Source: Microbacterium sp. H83
Lineage (GTDB): Bacteria > Actinomycetota > Actinomycetes > Actinomycetales > Microbacteriaceae
Assembly (NCBI RefSeq): GCF_001650405.1
Contig: NZ_LWCU01000020.1
Location: 1-54,577 of the forward strand
Direction: 5' to 3'
DNA: 54,577 bases
Shown here: positions 24,369 through 32,660 of the stretch, piece by piece
Position numbering within the stretch: position 1 is the stretch's first letter
Layout: each line of letters starts with the position of its first letter
Made by a program: the position numbers and the translations under genes
Notes under the pieces: generated by a model
Seen by the model: the letters and a program-made list of their open reading frames with translations, nothing else
The model's database searches: none
What the model was told of the DNA's origin: nothing

Positions 24369-24613
24369 AGCAGCAGCGCACGCTGCTCGCGCAGGGCCTG
24401 GTGCGCGAGGCCGACCTGGTGCTGCTCGATGAGCCGACGACGGGCCTCGATGCGGGGAGCCGGCACCGCATCCGCCAGATCATGCGCGAGGAGGCTGCGC
24501 GAGGCGCCGCCGTCGTCTGCGTCTCGCATGACGACGACGTGATCGCCGCCGCCGATCACGTCATCCGGCTCGAGGAGGGCCGGGTCGCCGCCGAGCAGGT
24601 CGCGCCTCGGTAG
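24368..24613 (+). pseudogene. C-terminal fragment of a metal ABC-transporter ATPase (aztA-like)
   Basis: The last about 80 residues of an ABC ATPase survive: QQQRTLLAQGLVREADLVLL, Walker B and D-loop LLDEPTTGLDAGSRHRI, and the switch region VVCVSHDDDVIAAADHVI, ending at TAG (24611-24613). Walker A and the start of the signature are gone: ERG stands where SGG should precede QQQR. The break coincides with the broken 5' end of the opposing aztC remnant at about 24366-24370, so one junction truncated both genes. No permease gene is nearby. The reading frame upstream of the break is only antisense to aztC. Confidence 0.78.
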
Positions 24614-24623
24614 AGTTCGGAGC

Positions 24624-25598
24624 ATGGCTGCGACGACGGTGCTGTTCATCGGTGGAACCGGAATCATCTCCTCGGCGGCGAGTGCGCTCGCCGCCGAGCG
24701 GGGCATGGAGGTGACGCTCCTGAATCGAGGGCAGTCGCGCCGAGCGCCCGCCGAGGGCGTCGAGGTGCTCACCGCAGACGTCTCGGATGCCGCGGCGGTC
24801 GACGCGGCGCTCGCCGGACGCGAGTTCGACGTCGTCGCCGACATGATCGCGTTCACCCCCGACCAGGTGCAGCGCGACATCGATCGCTTCGAGGGCCGCA
24901 CCGGGCAGTACGTGTTCATCAGCTCGGCGTCCGCCTACCAGAAGCCGGTGTCCCGCCTGCCGATCACCGAGTCGACGCCGCTGCGCAACCCGTTCTGGCA
25001 GTACTCGCGCGACAAGATCGCGTGTGAGGACCTGCTCGCGGCGGCCTACCGCGAACGCGGCTTCCCCGTCACCGTGCTCCGGCCGTCGCACACGTACGAC
25101 GAGTGGACGATCCCGGCCTTCGGCGGGTGGACGGCGATCGACCGCATCCGCCGTGGTCAGGAGATCGTGGTGCACGGCGACGGCACGTCGCTGTGGACCC
25201 TCACGCACTCCCGCGACTTCGCCGTCGGCTTCGTCGGTCTCCTCGGGAACCCGCTCGCCGTCGGCGACACCTTCCAGATCACCGGCGACTTCGTCTACAC
25301 CTGGAACGAGATCTACGGCATCCTCGGTCGGGCGGCGGGAGCGGAGCCTCGTATCCGCTACGCGACGAGCGCCGCGATCGAGGCGCTGGCGCCGGATCAT
25401 GCCGGTCAGCTCACCGGCGACATGGCGCACTCAGTGGTGTTCGACAACACGAAGATCCGGCGCCTCGTGCCGGACTTCGCTCCGGTCGTGCCACTGCACA
25501 TCGCGGCGCGCGAGATCATCGAGCACCACGACGCTCACCCCGAGCTGCAGCAGGTCGACCCCGCCATGAACGCCCTCTTCGACCGGCTGCTCGCCTGA
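24624..25598 (+). CDS. NAD-dependent epimerase/dehydratase family (extended SDR) protein
   Basis: A 324-residue Rossmann protein. N-terminal FIGGTGIISSAASALAAERG is an SDR glycine motif variant (GGTGxIS), followed by VTLLNRGQSRR, YVFISSASAYQKPV with catalytic Ser, and WQYSRDKIACEDLL with a Tyr-x3-Lys pair. Related proteins are annotated as nucleoside-sugar epimerases or isoflavone-reductase-like; substrate unknown. A TAGAGT -10 (24611-24616) lies 7 bases before the ATG and overlaps the stop codon of the aztA fragment. Confidence 0.87.
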   Translation: MAATTVLFIGGTGIISSAASALAAERGMEVTLLNRGQSRRAPAEGVEVLTADVSDAAAVDAALAGREFDVVADMIAFTPDQVQRDIDRFEGRTGQYVFISSASAYQKPVSRLPITESTPLRNPFWQYSRDKIACEDLLAAAYRERGFPVTVLRPSHTYDEWTIPAFGGWTAIDRIRRGQEIVVHGDGTSLWTLTHSRDFAVGFVGLLGNPLAVGDTFQITGDFVYTWNEIYGILGRAAGAEPRIRYATSAAIEALAPDHAGQLTGDMAHSVVFDNTKIRRLVPDFAPVVPLHIAAREIIEHHDAHPELQQVDPAMNALFDRLLA

Positions 25599-25744
25599 GC
25601 TCACCGCCGGTCGGCCGGGAGTCATGACCGGAGCTCGCTGTGTCGGATGCCCTGCCTACGGCGGCTGTCATGGGCATCGACGGCTGGTGGGGGGAGGCGC
25701 CATCTCGGTCGACCCCTCGGAGTTCTCGGATGCCGTGCGGCCGG

Positions 25745-26140
25745 TCAGCCGGCGGCCATGACTGCCAGGACGTTGCCTGCGGGGTCGCGGAACCAGGCGA
25801 TGTCCGGACCGGTCTCGGGTCCGCCGCGCAGGATCCCCTTGTCGTCGGTGGCGAACTCCGAGTCGTCGTAGATCTTCGTCACGACCCCCTTCGCGTTGAG
25901 CTCGTCGACCGCGGCGTCGATGTCGTCGACCGGGAAGTTCAGGATCGTGAAGCTCGCGGGCTCGTGATTCGGCTTCGCGTACGCCAGGATCGCACCGCCG
26001 TCGGAGAGCCGGATGTCGAGGAATCCCATGGCGTTCGTCGAGACGTCCATGCCGAGGGTGTCGCCGTAGAAGGAGCGGGCGGCATCGATGTCGTCGACGC
26101 TGAATCCGCTGAACGCATGGGTGGTCTGGAAAGCGGTCAT
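25745..26140 (-). CDS. VOC (glyoxalase/bleomycin-resistance) family protein
   Basis: A 131-residue vicinal-oxygen-chelate protein with two beta-alpha-beta-beta-beta halves: AFSGFSVDDIDAARSFYGDT and LGMDVSTNAMG, then TILNFPVDDIDAAVDELNAK and FRDPAGNVLAVM at the end. The ATG at 26140 matches the usual family start; a longer frame upstream is unsupported. Function could be a glyoxalase, a resistance protein or a dioxygenase-like enzyme and cannot be fixed from sequence. The 146 bp downstream (25599-25744) show no gene. Confidence 0.88.
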   Translation of the reverse strand: MTAFQTTHAFSGFSVDDIDAARSFYGDTLGMDVSTNAMGFLDIRLSDGGAILAYAKPNHEPASFTILNFPVDDIDAAVDELNAKGVVTKIYDDSEFATDDKGILRGGPETGPDIAWFRDPAGNVLAVMAAG

Positions 26141-26223
26141 GTGTTCATGATGCGCCCGCGGGGCGCGACTGTCCAGGGTGTGCGGGTCCGCCGAGTCCTG
26201 CTGGACGACGGCCGGATCCCTCA

Positions 26224-26253
26224 TTACTTCCATGTGGAGGTTTCTGCTAGTCT
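26224..26253 (+). promoter_or_regulatory. promoter and TetR-type operator of the isomerase/oxidoreductase operon
   Basis: The 20-bp site 26224-26243 is built on ACTTCCA-TG-TGGAGGT, an imperfect palindrome. It matches the operator-like palindrome in front of the TetR gene (31642-31661, read on the other strand) at 15 of 20 positions. It covers the expected -35 of a promoter whose -10 is TAGTCT (26248-26253). Confidence 0.6.
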
Positions 26254-26304
26254 GGCCGCGGACGGCAGCATCCGTCCCCGTCTCGACAACGAAGGAAGGT
26301 CAAC

Positions 26305-27129
26305 GTGGCCCTGCCAGAAGCCTCGGTCCAGCTGTACACACTCGCCGCGGAGTTCTCCGCCGACATGGAGGGCTCGCTCGACAAGCTCGCCGCGATCGGC
26401 CTCCGCAATGTCGAGGCGTTCGACTTCGTCCGCCGCCCCGACGAGATCCGGGCCGCGCTCGACGCCTCCGGGCTCGCGTCGCCCACGGGGCACGCCCCGC
26501 TGCTCTCCGACGAGCTGTGGACCCCGGACGGCTCGATCCCCAGCCCCGCGCCGGAGGTGGTCTTCGAGGCCGCCGCGAAGGTCGGCCTGACCACGGTCAT
26601 CGACCCGTTCGTCGCTCCGGAGCGCTGGTTCACCCTCGAGGGCGTCACCGACATCGCCGACCGCCTGAACGCTCTCGTGGAGACCGCGGCCGGGTTCGGA
26701 CTGAAGGTCGGCTATCACAACCACGCGCAGGAGTTCGTCGAGGAATTCGACGGTCAGACCGCGTACGAGCGCTTCGTCGCCCTGACGGACGAGCGCGTCG
26801 CGCTCGAGCTCGACCTGTACTGGGCACTCGTCGGCGGCCAGGACGTCACGGCCCTCGTCTCCCGCCTGGGCGACAGACTCGTCGCCGCACACGTCAAGGA
26901 CGGCGTCGCGCCCGAGAGGAACCCGTTCGCCCCCGGAGCCGAGGACTTCGGGTCCGCGAGTCTCGATCAGCGCCACGCCGGCACCGGAGACGTCCCGCTC
27001 GCGGACTCGCTGCGCGCGGCATCCGCCCTGCAGTACGCGATCATCGAGTACGACAACGCTCCCGGCGACGTGTTCGCCGACATCGCCGCCAGCTACTCGT
27101 TCCTCGTCGAGGGCGGGTTCGCCCGATGA
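26305..27129 (+). CDS. sugar phosphate isomerase/epimerase (xylose-isomerase-like TIM barrel)
   Basis: A 274-residue AP-endonuclease-2-type TIM barrel. It begins at GTG 26305 with GAAGGAAGG upstream. Motifs include SVQLYTLAAEFSADMEGSLD, GLRNVEAFDF, GLKVGYHNHAQEFVEEFDG, VALELDLYWALVGGQD with metal-binding Glu/Asp, VAAHVKDG, and HAGTGDVPLADSL. Such enzymes isomerise or epimerise keto-sugars or inosose-like compounds. It overlaps the Gfo/Idh/MocA gene by ATGA; this pairing is common in sugar and inositol catabolism. The substrate is unknown. Confidence 0.88.
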   Translation: MALPEASVQLYTLAAEFSADMEGSLDKLAAIGLRNVEAFDFVRRPDEIRAALDASGLASPTGHAPLLSDELWTPDGSIPSPAPEVVFEAAAKVGLTTVIDPFVAPERWFTLEGVTDIADRLNALVETAAGFGLKVGYHNHAQEFVEEFDGQTAYERFVALTDERVALELDLYWALVGGQDVTALVSRLGDRLVAAHVKDGVAPERNPFAPGAEDFGSASLDQRHAGTGDVPLADSLRAASALQYAIIEYDNAPGDVFADIAASYSFLVEGGFAR

Positions 27130-28250
27130 GCGCGGTCGGAGTCGGCATCATCGGCGTCGGCGTCATCAGCGACACCTACCTCGAGAACCTCTCGTCGTTC
27201 CCCGACGTCGACGTGCTCATCGTCGGCGATCTCCTGCTCGACCGCGCGGAGGCCCAGGCCGCCAAGCACGGGGTGCCGGCCTTCGGATCCGCAGAGGACG
27301 TGCTCGCCCACCCGGGCGTCGATCTCGTCGTGAACCTGACGATCCCCGCCGTCCACATCGAGGTCTCGCGAGCCGCGATCGCCGCCGGCAAGCACGTCTG
27401 GACCGAGAAGCCCCTCGGTCTCGACCGTGACGGAGCCGCGCTGCTGCTGCGTGAGGCCGCCGAGGCGGGTCTGCGCATCGGATCGGCTCCCGACACGCTG
27501 CTCGGGCCCGGCTTCCAGGCCGCCCGACGGGCGATCGAGAGCGGCGTGATCGGTCGTCCGCTGTTCGCGCAGACGACGTTCCAGACGCAGGGCCCCGACC
27601 TGTGGCACCCGAGCCCGGCGTTCCTCTTCGCGGAGGGCGCGGGACCGCTGCTCGACATGGGGCCGTACTACTTCTCGGCGCTGGTCAGCCTGCTGGGTCC
27701 GGTCGATCGGGTCGCGGCCGTCGGGTCGAAGGCCCGCGAGGAGCGGGAGATCCACACCGGACCGAACGCGGGGACGACCTTCCCCGTCGAGGTGCCCTCG
27801 ACGATCCAGATCGTCACCGCGTTCGAGGCCGGTGCGCAGGCGCAGAGCCTGCTGAGCTTCGACTCCGCGCTCGAGCGGCACGGTATCGTGGAGATCCACG
27901 GCACCGAGGGCACGATCGTGCTCCCGGACCCGAACACGTTCGCGGGCCGGATCGCCTACGTCAAGCCGCTCGGCGTGATCCGCGACGGCATGTCGTTCGA
28001 GCAGGAGTGGATCGAGATCGAGCACGACGACCTGGAGGTCGGACGCGGCATCGGCGCCCTCGACATGGTGCGGGCGATCGCCGAGGATCGGCCGCACGTG
28101 GCCTCGGGCGAGCTCGGATACCACGTGCTCGACATCCTGCTCTCCGCCCAGGAGTCGGCAGCGAGCGGTCGGACCGTCGTCGTCGAGAGCACGGTCGCCC
28201 CGGTGCCGCTGCTCCCCGAGGGCTTCGACCCCTTCGCCGCGACCCTGTGA
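27126..28250 (+). CDS. Gfo/Idh/MocA family NAD(P)-dependent oxidoreductase
   Basis: A 374-residue dehydrogenase. The N-terminal Rossmann fold GVGIIGVGVISDTYLENLSS is followed by the conserved GKHVWTEKPLGLDRDGAALL (EKP motif, catalytic Lys) and the C-terminal substrate domain with GPLLDMGPYYFSALVSLLGP containing the usual Asp. It most likely oxidises a sugar or cyclitol hydroxyl in concert with the preceding isomerase. The start overlaps that gene's stop (ATGA). Confidence 0.9.
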   Translation: MSAVGVGIIGVGVISDTYLENLSSFPDVDVLIVGDLLLDRAEAQAAKHGVPAFGSAEDVLAHPGVDLVVNLTIPAVHIEVSRAAIAAGKHVWTEKPLGLDRDGAALLLREAAEAGLRIGSAPDTLLGPGFQAARRAIESGVIGRPLFAQTTFQTQGPDLWHPSPAFLFAEGAGPLLDMGPYYFSALVSLLGPVDRVAAVGSKAREEREIHTGPNAGTTFPVEVPSTIQIVTAFEAGAQAQSLLSFDSALERHGIVEIHGTEGTIVLPDPNTFAGRIAYVKPLGVIRDGMSFEQEWIEIEHDDLEVGRGIGALDMVRAIAEDRPHVASGELGYHVLDILLSAQESAASGRTVVVESTVAPVPLLPEGFDPFAATL

Positions 28251-28272
28251 GCCACATCCAGGCGGCACCCCC

Positions 28273-28311
28273 AGCCGCGGGCGTCGACGGACTCCGTCGG
28301 TGCCCGCGGCT
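28273..28311 (+). terminator. hairpin terminator after the isomerase/oxidoreductase operon
   Basis: The 10-bp arms AGCCGCGGGC (28273-28282) and GCCCGCGGCT (28302-28311) are perfect, and the loop itself holds the smaller hairpin GACGGA-C-TCCGTC. It starts 23 bases after the stop. There is no strong T tract. The rest of the 185-bp gap shows nothing else. Confidence 0.65.
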
Positions 28312-28435
28312 CCGTCGTTCGTCCGTGCGGGCCGGGAGATGCGAAGGCAGGCGGATACTGGAAGAGATGCCTTCGAGCGCTCCCGCCTTCCGCACCGCGC
28401 GGCAGACCGCTCCGTCCATCAGAAAGAAGTGATTC

Positions 28436-29482
28436 ATGAAAGCTCTCCGTTACGTCGAGATCGGCAAGCCCCCCGTCGTCGTCGATATCCCGATCCCGAA
28501 GCCGGGTCCCGGTCAGGTCCTGCTCAAGATCACCGCGGGCGGCGTCTGCCACTCCGACGACTACGTCATGGGTCTCCCCGAGAAGGACTACCTCGAGCAG
28601 GGGTACCCGCTGCCGCTGACGCTCGGTCACGAGGGCGCCGGCGTCGTGCACGAGATCGGCGAGGGCGTCGACTCGACGCTCAAGGTCGGGGATGCCGTCG
28701 CGGTCTACGGTCCGTGGGGATGCGGCCGCTGCCACAACTGCTCGATGGGCAAGGAGAACTACTGCACCAATGCCGCCGCCGAGGGCATCCGTCCCCCCGG
28801 ACTCGGCAGCCAGGGCTCGATGGCCGAGTACATGATCGTGGACGACGCCCGCCACCTCGTGCCGCTCGGCGACCTGGACCCCGTGCAGAACGTCTCGCTC
28901 ACCGATGCGGGCCTCACGCCGTACCACGCGATAAAGAACTCGCTCCCGAAGCTCGGCGCCGGCACGGTCGGGGTCGTCATCGGCACGGGCGGACTCGGCC
29001 ACGTCGGCATCCAGATCCTCAAGGCGATCTCGGGCGCCACCGTCATCGCGCTCGATGTGAACGACGAGAAGCTCCGACTCGCCACCGAGGTGGGCGCTGA
29101 CCACGTGCTGATCAGCGACGCGTCCGCAGCCGAGAAGATCCGCGAGATCACCGGCGGCCTCGGCGCGAACGCGGTCTTCGACTTCGTCGGCGCGAACCCG
29201 ACGATGGCGCTGGCGCAGAGCGTGGCGGCGCTGGACGCCGACGTCACGATCGTCGGCATCGGCGGAGGCAGCATGACCCTCGGGTTCGGCTCGATCGCCT
29301 ACGACGCGGCCGTGCGCATCCCGTACTGGGGATCCCGCTCCGAGCTCATCGAGGTGCTGGATCTCGCCCGCGCCGGGAAGATCCACGTCCAGACCGAGAG
29401 CTACTCGCTCGACGACGGCCCGAAGGCGTACGAGGACCTCGCGGCGAACAGCATCCGGGGCCGCGCCGTCATCGTCCCCTGA
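28436..29482 (+). CDS. zinc-dependent alcohol dehydrogenase (MDR family)
   Basis: A 348-residue NAD(P)-linked medium-chain dehydrogenase. Catalytic zinc: GGVCHSD and GHEGAGVVHEIGEGV. Structural zinc: four Cys in CGRCHNCSMGKENYC. Cofactor domain: VIGTGGLGHVGIQILKA followed by VIALDVNDEKL, the Asp suggesting NAD. The ATG follows AGAAGTGA. It probably oxidises a primary or aromatic alcohol, or works in aldehyde reduction. No operon partner is evident. Confidence 0.91.
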   Translation: MKALRYVEIGKPPVVVDIPIPKPGPGQVLLKITAGGVCHSDDYVMGLPEKDYLEQGYPLPLTLGHEGAGVVHEIGEGVDSTLKVGDAVAVYGPWGCGRCHNCSMGKENYCTNAAAEGIRPPGLGSQGSMAEYMIVDDARHLVPLGDLDPVQNVSLTDAGLTPYHAIKNSLPKLGAGTVGVVIGTGGLGHVGIQILKAISGATVIALDVNDEKLRLATEVGADHVLISDASAAEKIREITGGLGANAVFDFVGANPTMALAQSVAALDADVTIVGIGGGSMTLGFGSIAYDAAVRIPYWGSRSELIEVLDLARAGKIHVQTESYSLDDGPKAYEDLAANSIRGRAVIVP

Positions 29483-29495
29483 GCGGGAGGTGGTC

Positions 29496-30863
29496 TCAGG
29501 GGCCCGCATCCCACGGGGAGCCCAGCTCCGACGGGTGCGTGAGCCGCCACCACTCGGTGGGCGGGTCGATGGCCCCTGAGACCTCCACGGGAGCGGTGAC
29601 GGTGTTCGGGCCTGCCGTCCAGGTGATGCGTCCCACCACGGTGCCGTCGCGGTAGGCGGACGGCATCTCGACATCCATCGTCAGCTCGATCGGCGTGTCC
29701 GACCAGGTGAGGATCGAGGCGCTCTCGCCGATGACGAGGGTGGCGTCGGACCCCCAGGGGGTCGAGACGGTTCCGACCTCCTGACCCTCGGTCGCGAGCG
29801 GCACCTGGTGGAATCCGGAGCGGATGCTCTCGAGCGCGGCGAGCACGGTGGCGTTGACCGACTCGCGCGATGCTCCTCCGAGGACGACCCCGGTGATCGC
29901 GAGCCGATCGGTCGCGCCCACGTCGAGCGTCGCCGTGTACAGCAGGTTGTGCGTGCCCTCGCCCAGGTTCCCCGTCTTCAGTCCCGTGATGCCCGCAGTG
30001 CCGAGGAGGCCGTTCGTGGTGTGGAGCGCGCCGGCCCCGGGGATCGAGACCGACGGCGTCGCGACGATCCGAGCGATCGCCGGGTGCGCGGCGGCGAGCT
30101 TCGCGATGGCCAGCAGGTCGGCGGGCGTGCTCGTGTTGCGCGGGCTGATCCCCGTGGGCTCCGTGACCGTCGTCCCGGAGAGTCCGTGGGCCGCGAGCCA
30201 GTCGCGCGTCGCCCCGAGGAACGCGCTCTGCGATCCGAAGATCCGCGTCGACAGCGCGTCGGCGTAGTTGCTCGCGGAGGGGATGAGCATGGCGGCCAGG
30301 GCGTCGTGCAGCGACATCGAGGTGCCGGTGGGCATCGGAGCGATGGTGGCGCCCCGCACGTAGTACTCGTCGTACAGATCGTGATCGGCCTTGCCGAACG
30401 TGATGGTCGGCCCGGGGTCGTCCGCGGACGCGAGCGGAGCCGCATCGAGGATGACGAGGGCGGTGATGAGCTTGGTGATGCTCGCCATGGGGAGCGGCTC
30501 GCCCGTCCCCGTCGCCGACCACGTCCCGCTCGCCGCCTCGCCCAGGTAGGCGTCGGCGCCGGCGATGCTGATCGCCGAGGCCGCGACCGGAGGTGTGGCG
30601 AGGGAGACCGCCGCGCCGACCGGAGCCTGGGGTGCGCGCGTGGCCACCGCAGGGGGATCCACCGGCGCCGTGAGAGCCCACCCGATGTAGCCTCCGGTCA
30701 CGACCAGGAGCAGGAGGACGCAGACCGCGCTGACGACGAGCCCTCGTCGTCGGCGCCTTCTGCGCACCGCGGGATCGATGGCGTCGCCGCCGAACTCCTG
30801 CTCGCGGGCCATGAGCTCTGCGAAATCGGAGAGCCCGTCCGCCGACTGATCGGGTGCCGTCAT
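29496..30863 (-). CDS. membrane-anchored D-alanyl-D-alanine carboxypeptidase (peptidase S11)
   Basis: A penicillin-binding-protein-type enzyme of 455 residues that trims peptidoglycan stem peptides outside the cell. The cytoplasmic N-terminus ends in an Arg-rich stop (RRRRRR), then one membrane anchor (GLVVSAVCVLLLLVVTGGYI). The active-site motifs are SxxK in MASITKLITAL, SxN in IPSASNYAD and KTG in GLKTGNLG. A C-terminal beta-domain follows. The ATG at 30863 has a GAGGGG upstream; a frame extension to 30905 is possible but less likely. Confidence 0.89.
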   Translation of the reverse strand: MTAPDQSADGLSDFAELMAREQEFGGDAIDPAVRRRRRRRGLVVSAVCVLLLLVVTGGYIGWALTAPVDPPAVATRAPQAPVGAAVSLATPPVAASAISIAGADAYLGEAASGTWSATGTGEPLPMASITKLITALVILDAAPLASADDPGPTITFGKADHDLYDEYYVRGATIAPMPTGTSMSLHDALAAMLIPSASNYADALSTRIFGSQSAFLGATRDWLAAHGLSGTTVTEPTGISPRNTSTPADLLAIAKLAAAHPAIARIVATPSVSIPGAGALHTTNGLLGTAGITGLKTGNLGEGTHNLLYTATLDVGATDRLAITGVVLGGASRESVNATVLAALESIRSGFHQVPLATEGQEVGTVSTPWGSDATLVIGESASILTWSDTPIELTMDVEMPSAYRDGTVVGRITWTAGPNTVTAPVEVSGAIDPPTEWWRLTHPSELGSPWDAGP

Positions 30864-30991
30864 CGAGAACCCCTCATCGCGCCCACCGTCGCTCGTCATC
30901 CGCACAAGAGGTCATCCTCCCGTATCTCCGCCGCCTCCGGTATCGGCTGTTCGGGGGACAAAAGGGGCGACCGCGGGGCGCGCCGGTCCCG

Positions 30992-31612
30992 TCAGCGAGC
31001 GGGGCGGTCTCCGGCGAGCAGGCGGTCGAGCATCTCCAGCGCGGCCTCGTGATCCACGGAGGGGTCGAGCAGCCACTGCGTCTGCAGGCCGTCGGATGCC
31101 GCGATGACGAGTGCCGAGACCAGAGCGGCGTCGAGGTCGGGGCGCAGGTCGCCCGTCCTCTGCAGATCGCGCACACGATCGGCCATGTCCTGACGGAGCC
31201 GCTCGAAGCGCTGCGTCGCGAACTCGTGCGCGGCAGGGTGGTCCTCCTCGAGGGCGGTCGCGACGAGGATCGAGTACAGCTGCACGAGTCCGGGGATGCT
31301 GCGGTTCTCCTCGGCCGACACGCGCATCATCATGGCGGGGCTGATCCCGGCCGGCGGGTCGGGATTCTCGGTGTCCGAGCGACGCTCCGACTCGCGGTAC
31401 ACCGCCACGAGCAGCTCCTCGAGCGAGCCGAAGTAGTGCGTCAGCGCGGCGTGGGTGACCCCGACCTCCTGGGCGATCGCCCGCAGGCTCGTCTTCTTCG
31501 AGCCGCGCTCCGCGAACACCTCGATGGCCTTGTCGAGGATCTCCTGTCTGCGGGCGATGCCCTTCGCGTAGCGACCCCGCGTGCGGGGCTCGTCGGCGGA
31601 GGCATCGGTCAT
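30992..31612 (-). CDS. TetR-family transcriptional regulator
   Basis: A 206-residue repressor. The N-terminal HTH covers RRQEILDKAIEVFAERGSKK and TSLRAIAQEVGVTHAALTHY, the canonical TetR pattern, followed by a helical ligand domain with a C-terminal DGLQTQWLLDPSVD segment common in TetR_C_6-type regulators. The ATG at 31612 lies 6 bases after TATCAT (31619-31624), so the message is probably leaderless; the frame also opens at 31639, which would overlap the -10. A palindrome at 31642-31661 covers its -35, implying autoregulation, and a similar site precedes the 26305 operon. Confidence 0.88.
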   Translation of the reverse strand: MTDASADEPRTRGRYAKGIARRQEILDKAIEVFAERGSKKTSLRAIAQEVGVTHAALTHYFGSLEELLVAVYRESERRSDTENPDPPAGISPAMMMRVSAEENRSIPGLVQLYSILVATALEEDHPAAHEFATQRFERLRQDMADRVRDLQRTGDLRPDLDAALVSALVIAASDGLQTQWLLDPSVDHEAALEMLDRLLAGDRPAR

Positions 31613-31641
31613 GATCCGATGATAGCGAGCGCGCACCACGA

Positions 31642-31661
31642 ATACCTCCGATTGGAAGTAT
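31642..31661 (-). promoter_or_regulatory. TetR-type operator overlapping the regulator's own -35
   Basis: ATACCTCCGA (31642-31651) followed by TTGGAAGTAT (31652-31661) is a 20-bp palindrome with two mismatched pairs. The -10 TATCAT lies at 31619-31624, placing the operator over the -35 region. A related site is at 26224-26243. Confidence 0.68.
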
Positions 31662-31678
31662 CGAGCTCGAGCGGCTGA

Positions 31679-32641
31679 CTACGCCCGAGCGGCTGACGAG
31701 GGGTGCACCTGGTTCCGCAGCTCGTCGCCCGCGGCGAGCCGTCGCAGGTTGTCGTCGATGAGCGCGCTCGAGCCCACCGGGCGGTTGCCCGCGACGTGCG
31801 GCGTGATGACGAGACCGGGGGCGTCCCACAGCGGATCGTCGGCGGGAAGGGGCTCGGTCCTCGTGACATCGATCGCCGCGGCGCGGAGCCGGCCCGACTC
31901 GAGAGCCTCGCGCAGTGCGTCCTCGTCGACGGTCGCGCCGCGGCCCACGTTGACGAACACGGCGCCGCGCTTCAGAGAGCCAAAGGTCGACGCGTCCAGG
32001 AGGCCGGTCGTCTCGGGCGTGGCCGGCAGGATCGCGACGAGCACGTCGGTGTCCGCGAGGACCGCCGCGGCGTCGGTGTCGGCGTGCACCGTGAACCCCG
32101 CGCGGTCGCCGGCGCTGCGGGCGATGCCCTCGACGTGTGCGCCGAGGAGCTGGAGGATCGGGGCGAGCGTCGAGGCGATCGAGCCGAATCCCCAGATCGT
32201 CACGCGGCTGCCGGCGAGCGTGTACAGAGCCTGGCTGGCTGCTGCGCCCTGCGCCTCGATGAAATCCTCGTCCCAGCGGTGGTCGTGCTGGGCGTCGTGC
32301 AGCGTGTCGAGTCGTCGGATCGTGCTGAGGATCAGGGCGAGCGCGTGCTCGGCGACCGGTCCGTCATGCAGCGAGCGCCCCGAGCAGATGCGCACGTCGT
32401 CGGCGAAGCCGGCCGCGAGCACGGCATCCGTGCCCGAGGCGAGAGCCTGCACGACCCGCAGACGCGGGAGGTGGCGCGCCGCGTCGCGCAGCCGCTCGGC
32501 GGAGTTGTGCCAGACCACGAGCATGTCCGCGTCCCGATGCTCGGCGGGGATGGCGTCGTCGATGTCGTAGACGACCACGTCGGCATCCGCGGTGAGGTGC
32601 AGGTCGATGCTGTTCGGGATCAGGATCTTGATTCTCGGCAC
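31679..32641 (-). CDS. D-isomer-specific 2-hydroxyacid dehydrogenase
   Basis: A 320-residue NAD-linked dehydrogenase. The Rossmann motif is degenerate (VTIWGFGSIASTLAPILQLL, GFGxI in place of GxGxIG). Catalytic segments are the Arg in VNVGRGATVDEDAL, the Glu in DVTRTEPLPADDPLW and the His in ITPHVAG. The N-terminal substrate domain starts MPRIKILIPNSIDL. It begins at GTG 32641, six bases after TACGGT (32648-32653), again the leaderless spacing, although GGAGGG occupies the six bases. It lies 19 bp downstream of the xylB stop and may be read through from xylAB. Confidence 0.87.
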   Translation of the reverse strand: MPRIKILIPNSIDLHLTADADVVVYDIDDAIPAEHRDADMLVVWHNSAERLRDAARHLPRLRVVQALASGTDAVLAAGFADDVRICSGRSLHDGPVAEHALALILSTIRRLDTLHDAQHDHRWDEDFIEAQGAAASQALYTLAGSRVTIWGFGSIASTLAPILQLLGAHVEGIARSAGDRAGFTVHADTDAAAVLADTDVLVAILPATPETTGLLDASTFGSLKRGAVFVNVGRGATVDEDALREALESGRLRAAAIDVTRTEPLPADDPLWDAPGLVITPHVAGNRPVGSSALIDDNLRRLAAGDELRNQVHPSSAARA

Positions 32642-32660
32642 CCCTCCACCGTAGTCATCG

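Noticed and set aside
24335..24613. Intact small ABC ATPase gene starting at 24335
   Set aside because: The first about 11 codons are antisense to the aztC signal peptide, and Walker A is absent, so it is a C-terminal fragment.
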